64,000 nt of DNA from Acidovorax sp. (GCA_030692685.1 JAUXZO010000065.1:25952-89951), one strand, 5' to 3'; numbered from the stretch's first letter, positions 8,351 to 16,549 are shown. The notes: generated from the sequence alone by a model not told the origin. Program-made: numbers and translations.

Positions 8351-9439
8351 ATGCGGATTCGCTGTTTCACACGCTGCACCACCATCATCAGCCTCGGCCT
8401 GTGGGCCTGCCTGTCCGCTGGCACCGGGTACGCCCAACCAACCCAGGCAGCCCAGCCCACCGAAGCCGCCGCAATGCCGTGGCGCGAGGCATCGACACCT
8501 GCTGAACAAGCGCTGGATGCCGCAGCCTTCCAAGGCCTGGACGCCGCACTGTCCAGCCAGCTCACCGATGTGCAAAGCGCCGTGGTGGTGTTGCGCGGCC
8601 GGGTGGTGTACCGCTACTACCGCGATGGCGAGCCTGACAAGCTGCGCGATACGCAGTCCGCCTCGAAAAGCGCGCTGTCGGCCCTGCTGGGCACGGCCAT
8701 TGCGCAGGGCCGCATCGCCAGCGTGGACCAGCGCGTGGTCGACCTGGTACCCGAGTGGGCGCCGCTCAATACCGACCCGCGCACCGCCACCATCACGTTG
8801 AGGCATCTACTGACACTGACGGCGGGTTTTGCGCTGGACGGCGGACCACGCACCCGCTCTGGCACGGCGGCACCCTTGCCCGTGCGCGAGGCCTGGGCCC
8901 GGCCGCTGGCCGCAGAGCCGGGCCAGACATTTGCCTACGACAACTCCGTAACGCCGCTGCTGGTTGCCGTGCTGGAGAAAGCCACCGGCATGCCCCTGGC
9001 CGACTACGCGCGCCAGCAGCTGGTGGGCCCGTTGGGGTTTGCCGAGCCCAACTACCGGGACAGCATCGTGCACCTGCGCACGCTGGACATGGCCAAGCTC
9101 GGCCAGTTGTACCTGCAGCGCGGCCAGTGGGGCGGCAAGCCGCTGGTGCCCGAGGCGTTTGTGGATGCCTCGGTGCAGGCGCAAAACGCGGGCGGGCCGC
9201 CCTTGGGGCTGTCGTATGGCTACCTGTGGTGGGTGGCGCCCGGCAAGGCGCCACGGCCCACCTTCATGGCGAGCGGGTTTGGCGGGCAATTCATCTGGGT
9301 GTATCCGCCGCTCGATCTGGTGGTGGCCACCACATCCACCGTGTCATCCGAGAGCGGCCGACGCGGCCAAGCACTGCAGTGGATTCGCAACCACCTGTTT
9401 GCAGCGGCACAGCGCAGGGTGGCGGCCGATCCGAAATAG
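8351..9439 (+). CDS. Exported serine hydrolase (class C beta-lactamase fold)
   Basis: 362 residues with a signal peptide (CTTIISLGLWACLSAGTGYA, cleavage near residue 28). The catalytic SxxK motif is S103-A-S-K106, followed by the tyrosine motif Y196-D-N198. HLLTLTAGF (residues 152-160) is the loop conserved in this family, and SGFGGQFIWVYPP near the C-terminus takes the place of the KTG strand. The family includes esterases, D-aminopeptidases and class C beta-lactamases, acting in the periplasm. Without a canonical KTG an esterase or peptidase role is more likely than antibiotic resistance, but this is inference. Confidence 0.88.
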   Translation: MRIRCFTRCTTIISLGLWACLSAGTGYAQPTQAAQPTEAAAMPWREASTPAEQALDAAAFQGLDAALSSQLTDVQSAVVVLRGRVVYRYYRDGEPDKLRDTQSASKSALSALLGTAIAQGRIASVDQRVVDLVPEWAPLNTDPRTATITLRHLLTLTAGFALDGGPRTRSGTAAPLPVREAWARPLAAEPGQTFAYDNSVTPLLVAVLEKATGMPLADYARQQLVGPLGFAEPNYRDSIVHLRTLDMAKLGQLYLQRGQWGGKPLVPEAFVDASVQAQNAGGPPLGLSYGYLWWVAPGKAPRPTFMASGFGGQFIWVYPPLDLVVATTSTVSSESGRRGQALQWIRNHLFAAAQRRVAADPK

Positions 9440-9456
9440 CATCGGCGCCTCCAGCT

Positions 9457-9491
9457 CCCTCGCCCCTCGCCCCTCGCCCCTCGCCCCTCGC
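9457..9491. repeat. Five copies of a 7-bp tandem repeat (CCCTCGC)
   Basis: CCCTCGC occurs five times in perfect tandem at 9457-9491. It is the left end of a G/C-strand-asymmetric block to about 9582, in which GGAGAGGG and GGGGAGAGAGGG pair with CCCCTCTCCCCC and GGGGAGAGGGAG. Similar hairpin-forming blocks are common between genes in beta- and gammaproteobacteria. Confidence 0.8.
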
Positions 9492-9623
9492 GGGAGAGGG
9501 TCGGGGAGAGAGGGCACAAAATGCGCTGCGCCTGAAAACACCCCTCTCCCCCGCCCTCTCCACAAGGGGAGAGGGAGTCAAAACAAAACCGCTGCTATCG
9601 AAGGAAACTGCGCCCAACGGGCA

Positions 9624-10202
9624 TCAAGGCTGTTTGTTCACAAACGCCACCGCCAGCCCTTGGGCCGTCACGGTGATGGGCCCGGGCTGCAGCCCCATGC
9701 CGTCGAACAGGGCCGTGTCCTGTGGGCGCAGCTGGTGCAAGGTGACTTCTCGCAGGGATTGCTCGGCCAGCACCGGGCCATAGACATTGAGAAGGTCGGT
9801 GACCGCGGGTTTGAGCGTGGGGAAATCCAGCCGCCCCAGCTTGATCTGGTGGGCGCGCAGGCTGCGGTCGCTGGCCTCGTAGCGCAGCGCAAACTCCACG
9901 TCGAACGTACCGGCATGCCCGCGCCGCAAGGCAGGGCCCGCCGCGTCCACCACCATGGCCGCGCCCAGGCGGTTGACATCGGGCAACAGGCGCAGACGGG
10001 GCGCCTGCAAGGTCAGGTCAAACAGGCCCTGCACCGGCACACTGCGCGGGAATTTGGTGGCCACCATCTCTTGCAGCTGCGAAAGCGGCACGGTGTAGCT
10101 GGGCTGGGCCTGCGCCCCACGCCCTGCCAGCAGCATCACCGCTGCGCCGCCCAGGGCCAGGCCGAGGGGGGCCGTGGTCAGAAATCGTCTGCGATGCAGC
10201 AT
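9624..10202 (-). CDS. DUF1439-family exported protein
   Basis: 192 residues. The N-terminus MLHRRRFLTTAPLGLALGGA has a twin-arginine-like R-R-R-F-L followed by a hydrophobic stretch and AQA cleavage, so it is exported, possibly by Tat. The body matches the DUF1439 pattern: YTVPLSQLQEMVATKFPRSV, later DLTLQAPRLRL, and a strand-rich end (PITVTAQGLAVAFVNKQP). Members resemble E. coli YceB, a putative outer-membrane lipoprotein, though no lipobox is present here. Function is unknown. Confidence 0.8.
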   Translation of the reverse strand: MLHRRRFLTTAPLGLALGGAAVMLLAGRGAQAQPSYTVPLSQLQEMVATKFPRSVPVQGLFDLTLQAPRLRLLPDVNRLGAAMVVDAAGPALRRGHAGTFDVEFALRYEASDRSLRAHQIKLGRLDFPTLKPAVTDLLNVYGPVLAEQSLREVTLHQLRPQDTALFDGMGLQPGPITVTAQGLAVAFVNKQP

Positions 10203-10297
10203 GGGGGTTCACTCCTTGAAGGGGTATGGGACACCGAAGGGGTGAAAAGGTGCCACACCATTGCGGGTTCTGCTGAATAACCGCCCAACAGATTCAA

Positions 10298-10366
10298 AAA
10301 TTATCTATTCACTATTGCTGTTAATTCATTGAATTTAATAGAATTTCATCATAAATTATCTATTCA
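10298..10366. promoter_or_regulatory. AT-rich yjjJ promoter with paired direct repeats
   Basis: AAATTATCTATTCA occurs twice, at 10298-10311 and 10353-10366, 55 bases apart. Between them AATTCA-T-TGAATT at 10323-10335 is a near-perfect inverted repeat. The block ends 11 bases before the yjjJ start and is strikingly AT-rich for this genome. Paired sites suggest binding by the HTH-containing kinase itself or another dimeric repressor. Confidence 0.5.
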
Positions 10367-10377
10367 TATAATCATTC

Positions 10378-11715
10378 ATGGCTAGCACCCAAGAACTCAC
10401 CCCAAAAGCCCTGCAGGCCCTGCGCCGCCAGGGAGGCGTGCTGACCAGCGCCGAGCTGCAAGCGCTGCTGGGCGTGAGCCAGCCCACGGTGTCGCGGGCG
10501 CTGGCGCCGCTGATCCACGCGGGGCAGGTGCAGAAGGTAGGGGCGGCGCGCTCGCAACGTTATGTGCTGCCGCGCACCGTAGCCGGCGTGGGCAACGAGG
10601 TGTTGGTGATGCGCATCGACGCGCAAGGCCGCCCCTCCCCGTTTGCGCGCATGGTGCCGCTGGAAGGCGGCGCGTTTTGGGTGGACGAGGCCGACGGCGT
10701 GAGCGCGCGCCACGACGGCCTGCCCTGGTTTCTGGACGACATGCGCCCCCAGGGTTTTATGGGCCGCACCTTTGCCCACGCGCACCCCGAGCTGCAGCTG
10801 GGCCACGACCCGGGCCACTGGAGCGACGACGATGTGCTGCGCGCGATGACGCTGTATGGCGACGACCTGCCGGGCAACCTCATCATGGGTGAGGCCGCAT
10901 TCCAGCGCTTTCACACGCTGCCTGCGCGGGCCTCCCGGGTGGCCTCGGCCGCACACTACCCGCAGCTGGCCGAGCAGGCGATGCGGGGCACGCACCCGGG
11001 TTCGTCCGCGGGCGGCGAGCAGCCCAAGTTCTGCACCATCACGGCGGGGCGCCACCTCATCGTCAAGTTCTCCCCCGCAGGCGATTCCGCCACCGACCAG
11101 CGCATGCGCGATCTGCTGGTGTGCGAACACCTGGCGCTGCACACGCTGGCGCAGGCCGGGCTGCCCGCTGCGCCCACGCAGCTCTTCATGGGCGCGGGGC
11201 GGGTGTTTTTAGAGTCGGAACGGTTTGACCGCACACCGCTGCCAACGAATGACCCGCAGGCTTTGGGCGGGCGCATCGGCATGGTGTCGCTGCAGGTCTA
11301 CAACGCCGAATACGTGGGCGAGATGGACAACTGGGCCGCCACCGCCAACCGCATGGCCGCGCGCCACCTGCTCACGCAAGCCGATGCACGCACGCTGCGC
11401 CTGCTGGAGGCGTACGGCCAGCTCATCGCCAACACCGACCGGCACTACGGCAACATCTCGCTGGTGCTTAAAGGCGACGACTGGGCGCTGTCGCCCACCT
11501 ACGACATGCTGCCAATGTTGTACGCCCCCGTGGGCGGCGAGCTGGTGCCACGCGACTTTGCCAGCCGCCCCTTGCAACCCACCGCTGCGACGCTGGGCGA
11601 GTGGGATGAGGCAAGGGGCCTGGCGCTAGCCTTCTGGAGGGCTGCGGCGGTGGACGAACGGGTGTCGGCGGGCTTTCGGGCCATTGCGGCCGACAATGCG
11701 CGCCATATTGGCTGA
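10378..11715 (+). CDS. yjjJ: Orphan HipA-like Ser/Thr kinase with N-terminal HTH (YjjJ type)
   Basis: 445 residues, close to the length of E. coli YjjJ. Residues 1-70 form a winged HTH (GVLTSAELQALLGVSQPTVS), unlike classic HipA, which relies on a separate HipB. The kinase part shows the Gly-rich loop HPGSSAGGEQPKF, the ATP lysine in LIVKFSP, the catalytic NTDRHYGNISL (Asp and Asn of the loop) and the metal-binding YDMLPM. HipA-family kinases phosphorylate translation factors such as glutamyl-tRNA synthetase and halt growth. No hipB-like antitoxin gene is next to it, so self-repression through its own HTH is plausible. Upstream direct repeats support autoregulation. Confidence 0.85.
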   Translation: MASTQELTPKALQALRRQGGVLTSAELQALLGVSQPTVSRALAPLIHAGQVQKVGAARSQRYVLPRTVAGVGNEVLVMRIDAQGRPSPFARMVPLEGGAFWVDEADGVSARHDGLPWFLDDMRPQGFMGRTFAHAHPELQLGHDPGHWSDDDVLRAMTLYGDDLPGNLIMGEAAFQRFHTLPARASRVASAAHYPQLAEQAMRGTHPGSSAGGEQPKFCTITAGRHLIVKFSPAGDSATDQRMRDLLVCEHLALHTLAQAGLPAAPTQLFMGAGRVFLESERFDRTPLPTNDPQALGGRIGMVSLQVYNAEYVGEMDNWAATANRMAARHLLTQADARTLRLLEAYGQLIANTDRHYGNISLVLKGDDWALSPTYDMLPMLYAPVGGELVPRDFASRPLQPTAATLGEWDEARGLALAFWRAAAVDERVSAGFRAIAADNARHIG

Positions 11716-11783
11716 TTCGCGGCATGCCTCAGGCAAACCCCGCCGCCCTGAGCCCGTCAGAGGGCCACCTCAGAAAGCGCCCT

Positions 11784-11809
11784 GGCTTCGACAAGCTCAG
11801 CCCGAACGG
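11784..11809 (+). repeat. GGCTTCGACAAGCTCAGCCC-type dispersed motif, copy A
   Basis: CTTCGACAAGCTCAGCCCGAACGG at 11786-11809 matches a short dispersed intergenic motif that I recall from many proteobacteria. Related copies lie at 15378-15403 (same strand) and 25310-25335 (opposite strand). Confidence 0.6.
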
Positions 11810-11833
11810 GGGGATGAGAGGCAAGCGGAAAGT

Positions 11834-11920
11834 GGCATGAGGCATGAGGCATGAGGCATGAGGCATGAGGCATGAGGCATGAGGCATGAGGCATGAGGCA
11901 TGAGGCATGAGGCATGAGGC
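11834..11920. repeat. Heptamer tandem repeat (GGCATGA), about 12 copies
   Basis: GGCATGA repeats perfectly from 11834 to 11920, giving 12 units plus three bases. It lies between the convergent yjjJ and Zn-ribbon genes, next to repeat copy 3. A 7-bp unit is frame-breaking, but it is not inside a gene I can support. It should be prone to slippage and vary in length between strains. Confidence 0.95.
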
Positions 11921-11934
11921 AAGTAGCCAATCAA

Positions 11935-11985
11935 GCCATATTGGCCGCTAGCGCTTATCCAATAAGCGCAGGCAGCTATTATTTT
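11935..11985 (+). repeat. Oriented intergenic palindrome, copy 3
   Basis: Core GCTAGCGCTTATCCAATAAG then CGCAGGCAGCTATTATTTT. It lies between the heptamer array and the 3' end of the Zn-ribbon gene (stop at 11992). Confidence 0.85.
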
Positions 11986-11991
11986 TGATCC

Positions 11992-12246
11992 TCAGCGCCC
12001 CACCACCGACCAACCAGCCTTCTGGTTGTTCTTGTCGTTTTCATACTCCCACCCGGTGCCACAGCGGTCGCACACATAGCGGGTGATGGTGACGTTGCCG
12101 TCGTCGCGCTCTTCCTTGCGGTTGCCGCGCTGCACCAGCTCGGCATGGCCCGGCGCCTTGCGCCAGTTGCGCTGGATGCCCTGGCAGGGCTCGCACAGCA
12201 CCATGGGTTTGAGATCGTTCTGTCGGACTATGTCTTTGGTCAGCAT
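11992..12246 (-). CDS. Small zinc-ribbon-like protein
   Basis: 84 residues from the ATG at 12244-12246 (MLTKDIVRQNDLKPMVLCEP). Two CxxC pairs, C18-E-P-C21 and C59-D-R-C62, are spaced like a zinc ribbon, with aromatic residues after the second pair (GTGWEYENDKN). The frame is open upstream, but that extension is Arg/Pro/His-rich and unlikely to be translated. I do not recognise a named family. Small Zn ribbons often bind nucleic acid or act as adaptors. It lies on the same strand as the GNAT gene upstream, separated by repeat copy 4. Confidence 0.6.
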   Translation of the reverse strand: MLTKDIVRQNDLKPMVLCEPCQGIQRNWRKAPGHAELVQRGNRKEERDDGNVTITRYVCDRCGTGWEYENDKNNQKAGWSVVGR

Positions 12247-12363
12247 GTGGGGGCAGCCCTGATGGGCTGTGGTGTGTGGACGAGCGGGCGGGTTTGCGTG
12301 CTGCGGGCGGCTACTGTAAGGCACATGCGCCCGGAATGACACTGCCCGGCGATAGAAAATCAA

Positions 12364-12415
12364 GCCAAATAGGCTTCTAGCGCTTCATCCATGAGCGCTT
12401 TAAGCTATCAATTTA
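12364..12415 (+). repeat. Oriented intergenic palindrome, copy 4 (overlaps a stop codon)
   Basis: Divergent copy: TTCTAGCGCTTCATCC then ATGAGCGCTTTAAGCTATC, ending AATTTAGGAGT. Its final TTA at 12413-12415 is the reverse complement of the TAA stop of the GNAT gene, so the repeat supplies that stop codon. Confidence 0.8.
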
Positions 12416-12907
12416 GGAGTTTCCTACCATGGCGAGTGCTTTGGCCATTCGCGCATTGCGCAGCACTGCGCCTGCGCGCGCCACCTCCTGGCGCTTGTGC
12501 ACCACAAAACCCGCCGCGGCAAAGAAGGGCTCGGCCGTCAGGCTCACGTCGGCATGCAATTGCGTGACACCACGCGCTGCGGCCTGCGCGTGGATGTGCG
12601 CCATGAGCAATCGCGCCACGCCTTGCCCGGCAAAGGCGGGGGCCACAAAAAAATGATCGATGTAGCCCGTGGTCTGCAGGTCAGCAAAGCCTGCCAGTGC
12701 TCCGCCATCCACGGCTTGCGCGACGAAGGGCTGGTTGGCTTGCAGACGCTGGGCCCACTGCGCTGCGTCATGGTGGGGCGGCGCCCAGGCGGCCAGCTGG
12801 TCGGGGGTGTAGTCCTTTGCAGCGAGACAGTGCACAGCGGCCTCGAACACGGCGCGCAAGGCGGGTTCGTCGCCAGGGCGGAAGTTGCGGATGTGGAGAG
12901 CGGTCAT
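12413..12907 (-). CDS. GNAT-family N-acetyltransferase
   Basis: 164 residues from the ATG at 12905-12907 (MTALHIRNFRPGDEPALRAV). The first strand and helix HIRNFRPGDEPAL is the usual GNAT opening. The central TGYIDHFFVAPAFAGQGVA contains the acetyl-CoA pyrophosphate loop (AGQGVARLLM, an R/Q-x-x-G-x-G/A variant), and the C-terminus has AEPFFAAAGFVVHKRQEV. The layout resembles E. coli YafP/ElaA-like small acetyltransferases. The substrate is unknown. The TAA stop lies inside repeat copy 4. Confidence 0.88.
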   Translation of the reverse strand: MTALHIRNFRPGDEPALRAVFEAAVHCLAAKDYTPDQLAAWAPPHHDAAQWAQRLQANQPFVAQAVDGGALAGFADLQTTGYIDHFFVAPAFAGQGVARLLMAHIHAQAAARGVTQLHADVSLTAEPFFAAAGFVVHKRQEVARAGAVLRNARMAKALAMVGNS

Positions 12908-12999
12908 GGTGATCCGGCGGTCTGGTCTGGCGGGGCGGTGCCGCGCAAGCAAAAAAGCGCGCGATGTTGCCACAAGCGGCGGCGCTGGGCGCGCCGACC

Positions 13000-13887
13000 T
13001 CAGCCCGCCGTCGCCATGCGCAGCCTGCGCGCCGCGTCTTCGTCGCGCGCATCGTCGATCTCGCGCAGCACGGCCTGCATGTCGACGTCCACGTGCTCAG
13101 GGGCATAGCGGCCGGTCAGCGGGGTCTCGTTGGTCAGCAGCCCGCTCTGGTACAGGCTCCAGATCTCGGGCCCGTATTGCGTGGTGCGCAGCTCGGGCGC
13201 GTACTGGCCGAAAAAGTCGCGCAGGTTGGCCACGTCGCGCATCAACATGCGCTGGGCGTGGTTGTTGCCTGCGGCGTCTACGGCCTGGGGCAGGTCGATG
13301 ATGACCGGGCCTGCCGACCCACCCTCACCAGCCTCGCCATCCACGCCCGGCAGGTGCGCCAGCAGGATGTTGAACTCCGACAAGTCGCCGTGCACCACGC
13401 CCGCACACAGCATGCGCACCACCTCGGCCACCAGCGTGGCGTGGTGGGTGCGCGCGTCTTCGGGCGTAAAGCTCACGTCGTTCAGGCGCGGGGCGGCGTC
13501 GCCGTTCGCATCCGTCACCAACTCCATCAGCAGCACGCCGTCGTGAAAGTTGATGGGCTGCGGCACGCGCACGCCTGCAGCTGCCAGGCGGTACAGCGCA
13601 TCGACCTCGGCGCTCTGCCAGGCGGCCTCTTGTTCTTGCCGGCCGAACTTGCTGCCCTTGGCCATGGCGCGGGCCGAGCGCGAGTTCTTGACCTTGCGGT
13701 TTTCGGTGTAGTCCACGGCTTGGCGAAAGCTGCGGTTATTGGCCTCTTTGTAGATCTTGGCGCAGAGCGTGTCGTCGCCACTGCGCACCACAAAAACCAT
13801 GGCTTCCTTGCCGCTCATGAGCTGGCGAACCACGGTGTCGATCAGGCCTTCCTCGATGAGGGACTGCAGGCGGGGGGGTGCTTTCAT
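13000..13887 (-). CDS. RIO1-like protein kinase
   Basis: 295 residues. The N-terminus PPRLQSLIEEGLIDTVVRQL, then SGKEAMVFVVRSGDDTLCAKIY, carries the flexible loop and ATP-binding K44 of RIO kinases. The segment 49-80 (ANNRSFRQAVDY, then NRKVKNSRSARAM) is the typical RIO1 insert. The catalytic loop H166-G-D-L-S-E-F-N173 and metal-binding D198-L-P-Q are intact. RIO1 kinases mature the small ribosomal subunit in eukaryotes and archaea; the bacterial role is not well established. The gene is not obviously in an operon: 92 bases separate it from the GNAT gene and 31 bases from the DTW gene upstream on the same strand. Confidence 0.92.
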   Translation of the reverse strand: MKAPPRLQSLIEEGLIDTVVRQLMSGKEAMVFVVRSGDDTLCAKIYKEANNRSFRQAVDYTENRKVKNSRSARAMAKGSKFGRQEQEAAWQSAEVDALYRLAAAGVRVPQPINFHDGVLLMELVTDANGDAAPRLNDVSFTPEDARTHHATLVAEVVRMLCAGVVHGDLSEFNILLAHLPGVDGEAGEGGSAGPVIIDLPQAVDAAGNNHAQRMLMRDVANLRDFFGQYAPELRTTQYGPEIWSLYQSGLLTNETPLTGRYAPEHVDVDMQAVLREIDDARDEDAARRLRMATAG

Positions 13888-13918
13888 GGGTGCATTTTGC
13901 GCTCTGTGCGCAATCCCC

Positions 13919-14707
13919 TCAGTCGCTAGCGGTCAGCTGGCGCAGCCGCTGGTGGGCCTCGCCCGACCGGTCTGGCGGCAACTGGTGCTTGGACTGCAGG
14001 TAGTGGTGCGTGAAGACGACCAGGTAAGCATCGAGCACTTGCGCGGCGTGCGCATCGCCCGCCAGATCGAGGCACAGCGATGCCACTTCGGACGTGCAAA
14101 AGTGGTCGTCCCGGCGTGAGCGCCGCAACTGGTAGCGGGAGATCTGCTCGGGCGCGAGGCTCAGCACCGGAAAGCGGGCGATGTAGGGGCTTTTGCGGAA
14201 CATCTTGCGCGCCTCGGGCCAAGTCGCATCGAGCAGGATGAACAGCGGGCGCTTGGCCACAGCCCCATCCACAGCCAGGTCCGCGCTGCCCACCGCTGGC
14301 TCGGGCGCAGGCACCTGCGTCACCACACGTTCGGGCGCCACAAACTCGCCAGGGAACACCACGTAAGGCTGCCACTGCGGGTCGGCCAGCAGCGTGAGCA
14401 GGTCAGGATGAACCTCGGTGCGCGCCCAGCCAAAGGCAAAAGTGTCGGGCACCACGTCGGCAATCAGCCAGCCGGTGTTGCTGGGTTTCAAGGGCTCGAT
14501 GTCGGCCATCAGCAGGCACACCCCGGCGCGCGTAGGCACCATCGGGCACACCCCACACACGCAGTGGCTGGGCACCAGGCGGCAACCCGGGCAGCGCTCG
14601 CCCTTGATGCCGCCCCGGGCCAGAAAGGGTTTGGCGCTGCGGGCAAGGCGCTCGGTGCGCAGGCGGGATACCGCATGCGGCAGGGCGACGCGGTGCTCCA
14701 ACGTCAC
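13919..14707 (-). CDS. DTW-domain protein (tRNA aminocarboxypropyltransferase-like)
   Basis: 262 residues if started at the GTG at 14705-14707, which overlaps the TGA of the upstream methyltransferase gene by two bases in a GTGA arrangement, a common sign of coupling. An ATG at 14764 inside the upstream gene is an alternative. The N-terminal Zn-like cluster CPGCRLVPSHCVC is followed by DIEPLKPSNTGWL and the hallmark LLDATWPEARKMFRKSPYI with its D-x-T-W. DTW proteins such as E. coli TapT place the acp group on U47 of tRNA using SAM. The C-terminal YLVVFTHHY is also typical. Confidence 0.88.
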   Translation of the reverse strand: MTLEHRVALPHAVSRLRTERLARSAKPFLARGGIKGERCPGCRLVPSHCVCGVCPMVPTRAGVCLLMADIEPLKPSNTGWLIADVVPDTFAFGWARTEVHPDLLTLLADPQWQPYVVFPGEFVAPERVVTQVPAPEPAVGSADLAVDGAVAKRPLFILLDATWPEARKMFRKSPYIARFPVLSLAPEQISRYQLRRSRRDDHFCTSEVASLCLDLAGDAHAAQVLDAYLVVFTHHYLQSKHQLPPDRSGEAHQRLRQLTASD

Positions 14708-15312
14708 TGCCCGCCCGCTTGTTCCAGCGCAAACAGCGGCAGCTCGGCTTTGCGGCTCAGCCACACGCCGCCACCCAGCTCGATGGCGCCTTCCTGCAGG
14801 CCACGCCGGTACAACTCGGCACGGTGGCGGAACACGCGGTTGTCGGTCAGGTCTTCATCGATGATGTCGCGCTCGTAGTCTTCACGCGACACAGCCTCTA
14901 CATACAGCGCGCCTTTACTCAGGCGCCCCAGGTTGTGCAGCGCGGTCTTCAAATCCGGCGGGCTCAGGTAAGGCAACACACCCTGGCAGATGACGAGGTC
15001 AAACGGCGCATCGGCCGCGTAGTCCACCACCGAGCCCTGCTGCCACCCAAAGCGCTCGCACAGGTAGGGGCTGAACTCCACGCCCTGGTAGCTGGCCTGC
15101 GGAAAATGCTGCGCCACGATGCCCTTCCACAGCCCGATGCCGCAGCCCACGTCCAGCACGCGCAACACGGGCACACGCAGGTATTTGAGGTAGCTGCAGA
15201 CAAACGTGCCCAGGCGCTCCATGTGCGCCGGGTCCACCACGCTGGTCTTCTTGTCGAAGTAAAAGCGCTGGTAGTAGGCCTCGTCGAAGGTGGTGGCGCT
15301 GGCGGATTTCAA
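14704..15312 (-). CDS. Class I SAM-dependent methyltransferase
   Basis: 202 residues if started at the TTG at 15310-15312, which has AAGGA nine bases upstream. The frame is open to an ATG at 15366, but that longer start lacks a ribosome site and adds a non-family leader. The protein starts near SASATTFDEAYYQRFYFDKK and carries the SAM motif VLDVGCGIGLWKG, then an acidic end of strand 2 (YQGVEFSPYLC), and FDLVICQGVLPYL as the later motif. The target is unknown. It overlaps the DTW gene, so the two probably act in one RNA-modification operon (inference). Confidence 0.82.
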   Translation of the reverse strand: MKSASATTFDEAYYQRFYFDKKTSVVDPAHMERLGTFVCSYLKYLRVPVLRVLDVGCGIGLWKGIVAQHFPQASYQGVEFSPYLCERFGWQQGSVVDYAADAPFDLVICQGVLPYLSPPDLKTALHNLGRLSKGALYVEAVSREDYERDIIDEDLTDNRVFRHRAELYRRGLQEGAIELGGGVWLSRKAELPLFALEQAGGQ

Positions 15313-15377
15313 TGGGCGGTCCTTGTGGTGATGAGGGAGTCGGCATCTTGAACTGGAAAAATCCATTCGGGGCTGCG

Positions 15378-15403
15378 CTTCGACAAGCTCAGCGACAACG
15401 GTT
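15378..15403 (+). repeat. CTTCGACAAGCTCAGC dispersed motif, copy B
   Basis: CTTCGACAAGCTCAGCGACAACGG matches copy A over its first 16 bases and diverges after. It lies just upstream of the methyltransferase gene. Confidence 0.5.
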
Positions 15404-15569
15404 TTCAGCGGATGGATGCCAGCTCGATAACAGAATAAGACTTACGCAAACAAGGATGCAACAACGGCTTTGCCAAAGAGCAAGCGCTTTGCCTGCGCCC
15501 GTTTTGCGGAAGTCGTGAGAGAAGAAAGAAAGCGCGAGAGTATCCCGCACATGGCTGCGTGGCATTGCC

Positions 15570-15905
15570 ATGGCCCAGCGGGGCGAGCACCAGGGCCGCA
15601 AGATCCACCAAATTGCCCTCGCCACCGGCGCCATCCGCCGCACCATCGATTCCAACCGGTTTGTTACCGGTGTCAACTGGGTGGACGGTGAGCTGAGGCA
15701 CGGCACCTGGGAAGTCGAAGAAAGCAGCTTGCGCCACATCGACCCCGCCAGCGGCGCCGTGCTGCAGCAGCTGGACATGCCGCAAGGCGTCGGCGTGGGC
15801 GTGAGCAGGCTCGAATCCGACGGATCTGACCTCTTTTACTGCGGAGGTGGCGGCAGCGGCAAGGTGCGCGCCGCGCGGCGGCCACAGACAAGCACGGCGG
15901 CTTGA
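15570..15905 (+). pseudogene. Remnant of a beta-propeller (Vgb/YncE-like) protein, C-terminal part
   Basis: The frame reads GRKIHQIALATGAIRRTID, then RFVTGVNWVDGEL, ESSLRHIDPASGAVLQQLDM and GVSRLESDGSDLFYCGGGG. These are two blades of a repeat protein with the D-P-x-x-G-x-V/I pattern of beta-propellers, and the final ESDG...CGGG...GKVRA segment looks like an authentic C-terminus. Everything upstream of about 15570 lacks propeller sequence, so most of the protein is missing. The start M-A-Q is probably accidental. I judge it a 5'-truncated pseudogene. The rest of the gap between 15313 and 16022 shows no further gene. Confidence 0.65.
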
Positions 15906-16022
15906 AGAAGCGGGAGCATGGCAGAGCCCAAGAGCGGCTCACAAAACTCAGCGAGGCGGTTGGTCAGTACGACAGGACGCGGCAACGGCGCCAGAAACGT
16001 TTCGTGAGTCGCCAAGGACGTG

Positions 16023-16415
16023 TCAAGCTGACGCGGGCTTCGGTGGGCGGTGCAGCGCGCAGATCTTGTTGCCGTCCGGGTCGCGCAGATACGCCAAGTA
16101 CAGGTTGCCGCTGGGGCCTTCGCGGTAGCCGGGTGGGTCTTCACACGTGGTGCCACCGTTGGCGATGCCAGCCGCGTGGAACGCATCGGCCTGCTCGGGC
16201 GACTGCATGGCAAACCCGATGGTGCTGCCATTGCCAAACGTGGCAGGCTCACCGTTGATGGGCGTGGTGATGCCAAACGTGCCGTTGGGGCTCCGGTAGA
16301 AATATCGGTTCTTGTTGGCCACGCCGGGCGGCACGCCCACGGTGCCGAGCAGCGCGTCGTAAAACTTGCGCGATACCTCAAGGTCGTTCACACCAACCAT
16401 CACATGACTGAACAT
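16023..16415 (-). CDS. VOC-family (glyoxalase/bleomycin-resistance fold) protein
   Basis: 130 residues from the ATG at 16413-16415 with GGAG upstream. A single VOC module pair is visible: MFSHVMVGVNDLEVSRKFYD at the start, ending YLAYLRDPDGNKICALHRP. The first His (H4), an internal Glu and the LRDPDGNKI motif give the usual metal-site scaffold. Such proteins act as lyases, dioxygenases or drug-binding proteins; which one applies here is not clear. It diverges from the flavin reductase gene at 16643, with repeat copy 5 between them. Confidence 0.87.
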   Translation of the reverse strand: MFSHVMVGVNDLEVSRKFYDALLGTVGVPPGVANKNRYFYRSPNGTFGITTPINGEPATFGNGSTIGFAMQSPEQADAFHAAGIANGGTTCEDPPGYREGPSGNLYLAYLRDPDGNKICALHRPPKPASA

Positions 16416-16549
16416 ATTCTTCTGTCTCCATTTGGGCCCCCGGGGGGCGGGTTGTAGGCTGGGCGATGTTACTTGCTGGTAGATGACCGAGGGACGCGTT
16501 GGCCAAAGCCCCCGCGGGTCGCATGCGGACGGCGTGGCATGATTTTAAG

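Noticed and set aside
15470..15560. Possible start of an HTH regulator (RFAEVVREERKRES)
   Set aside because: Only about 15 residues fit the opening helix of XRE-type regulators, the frame then loses any HTH pattern, and there is no ribosome site.
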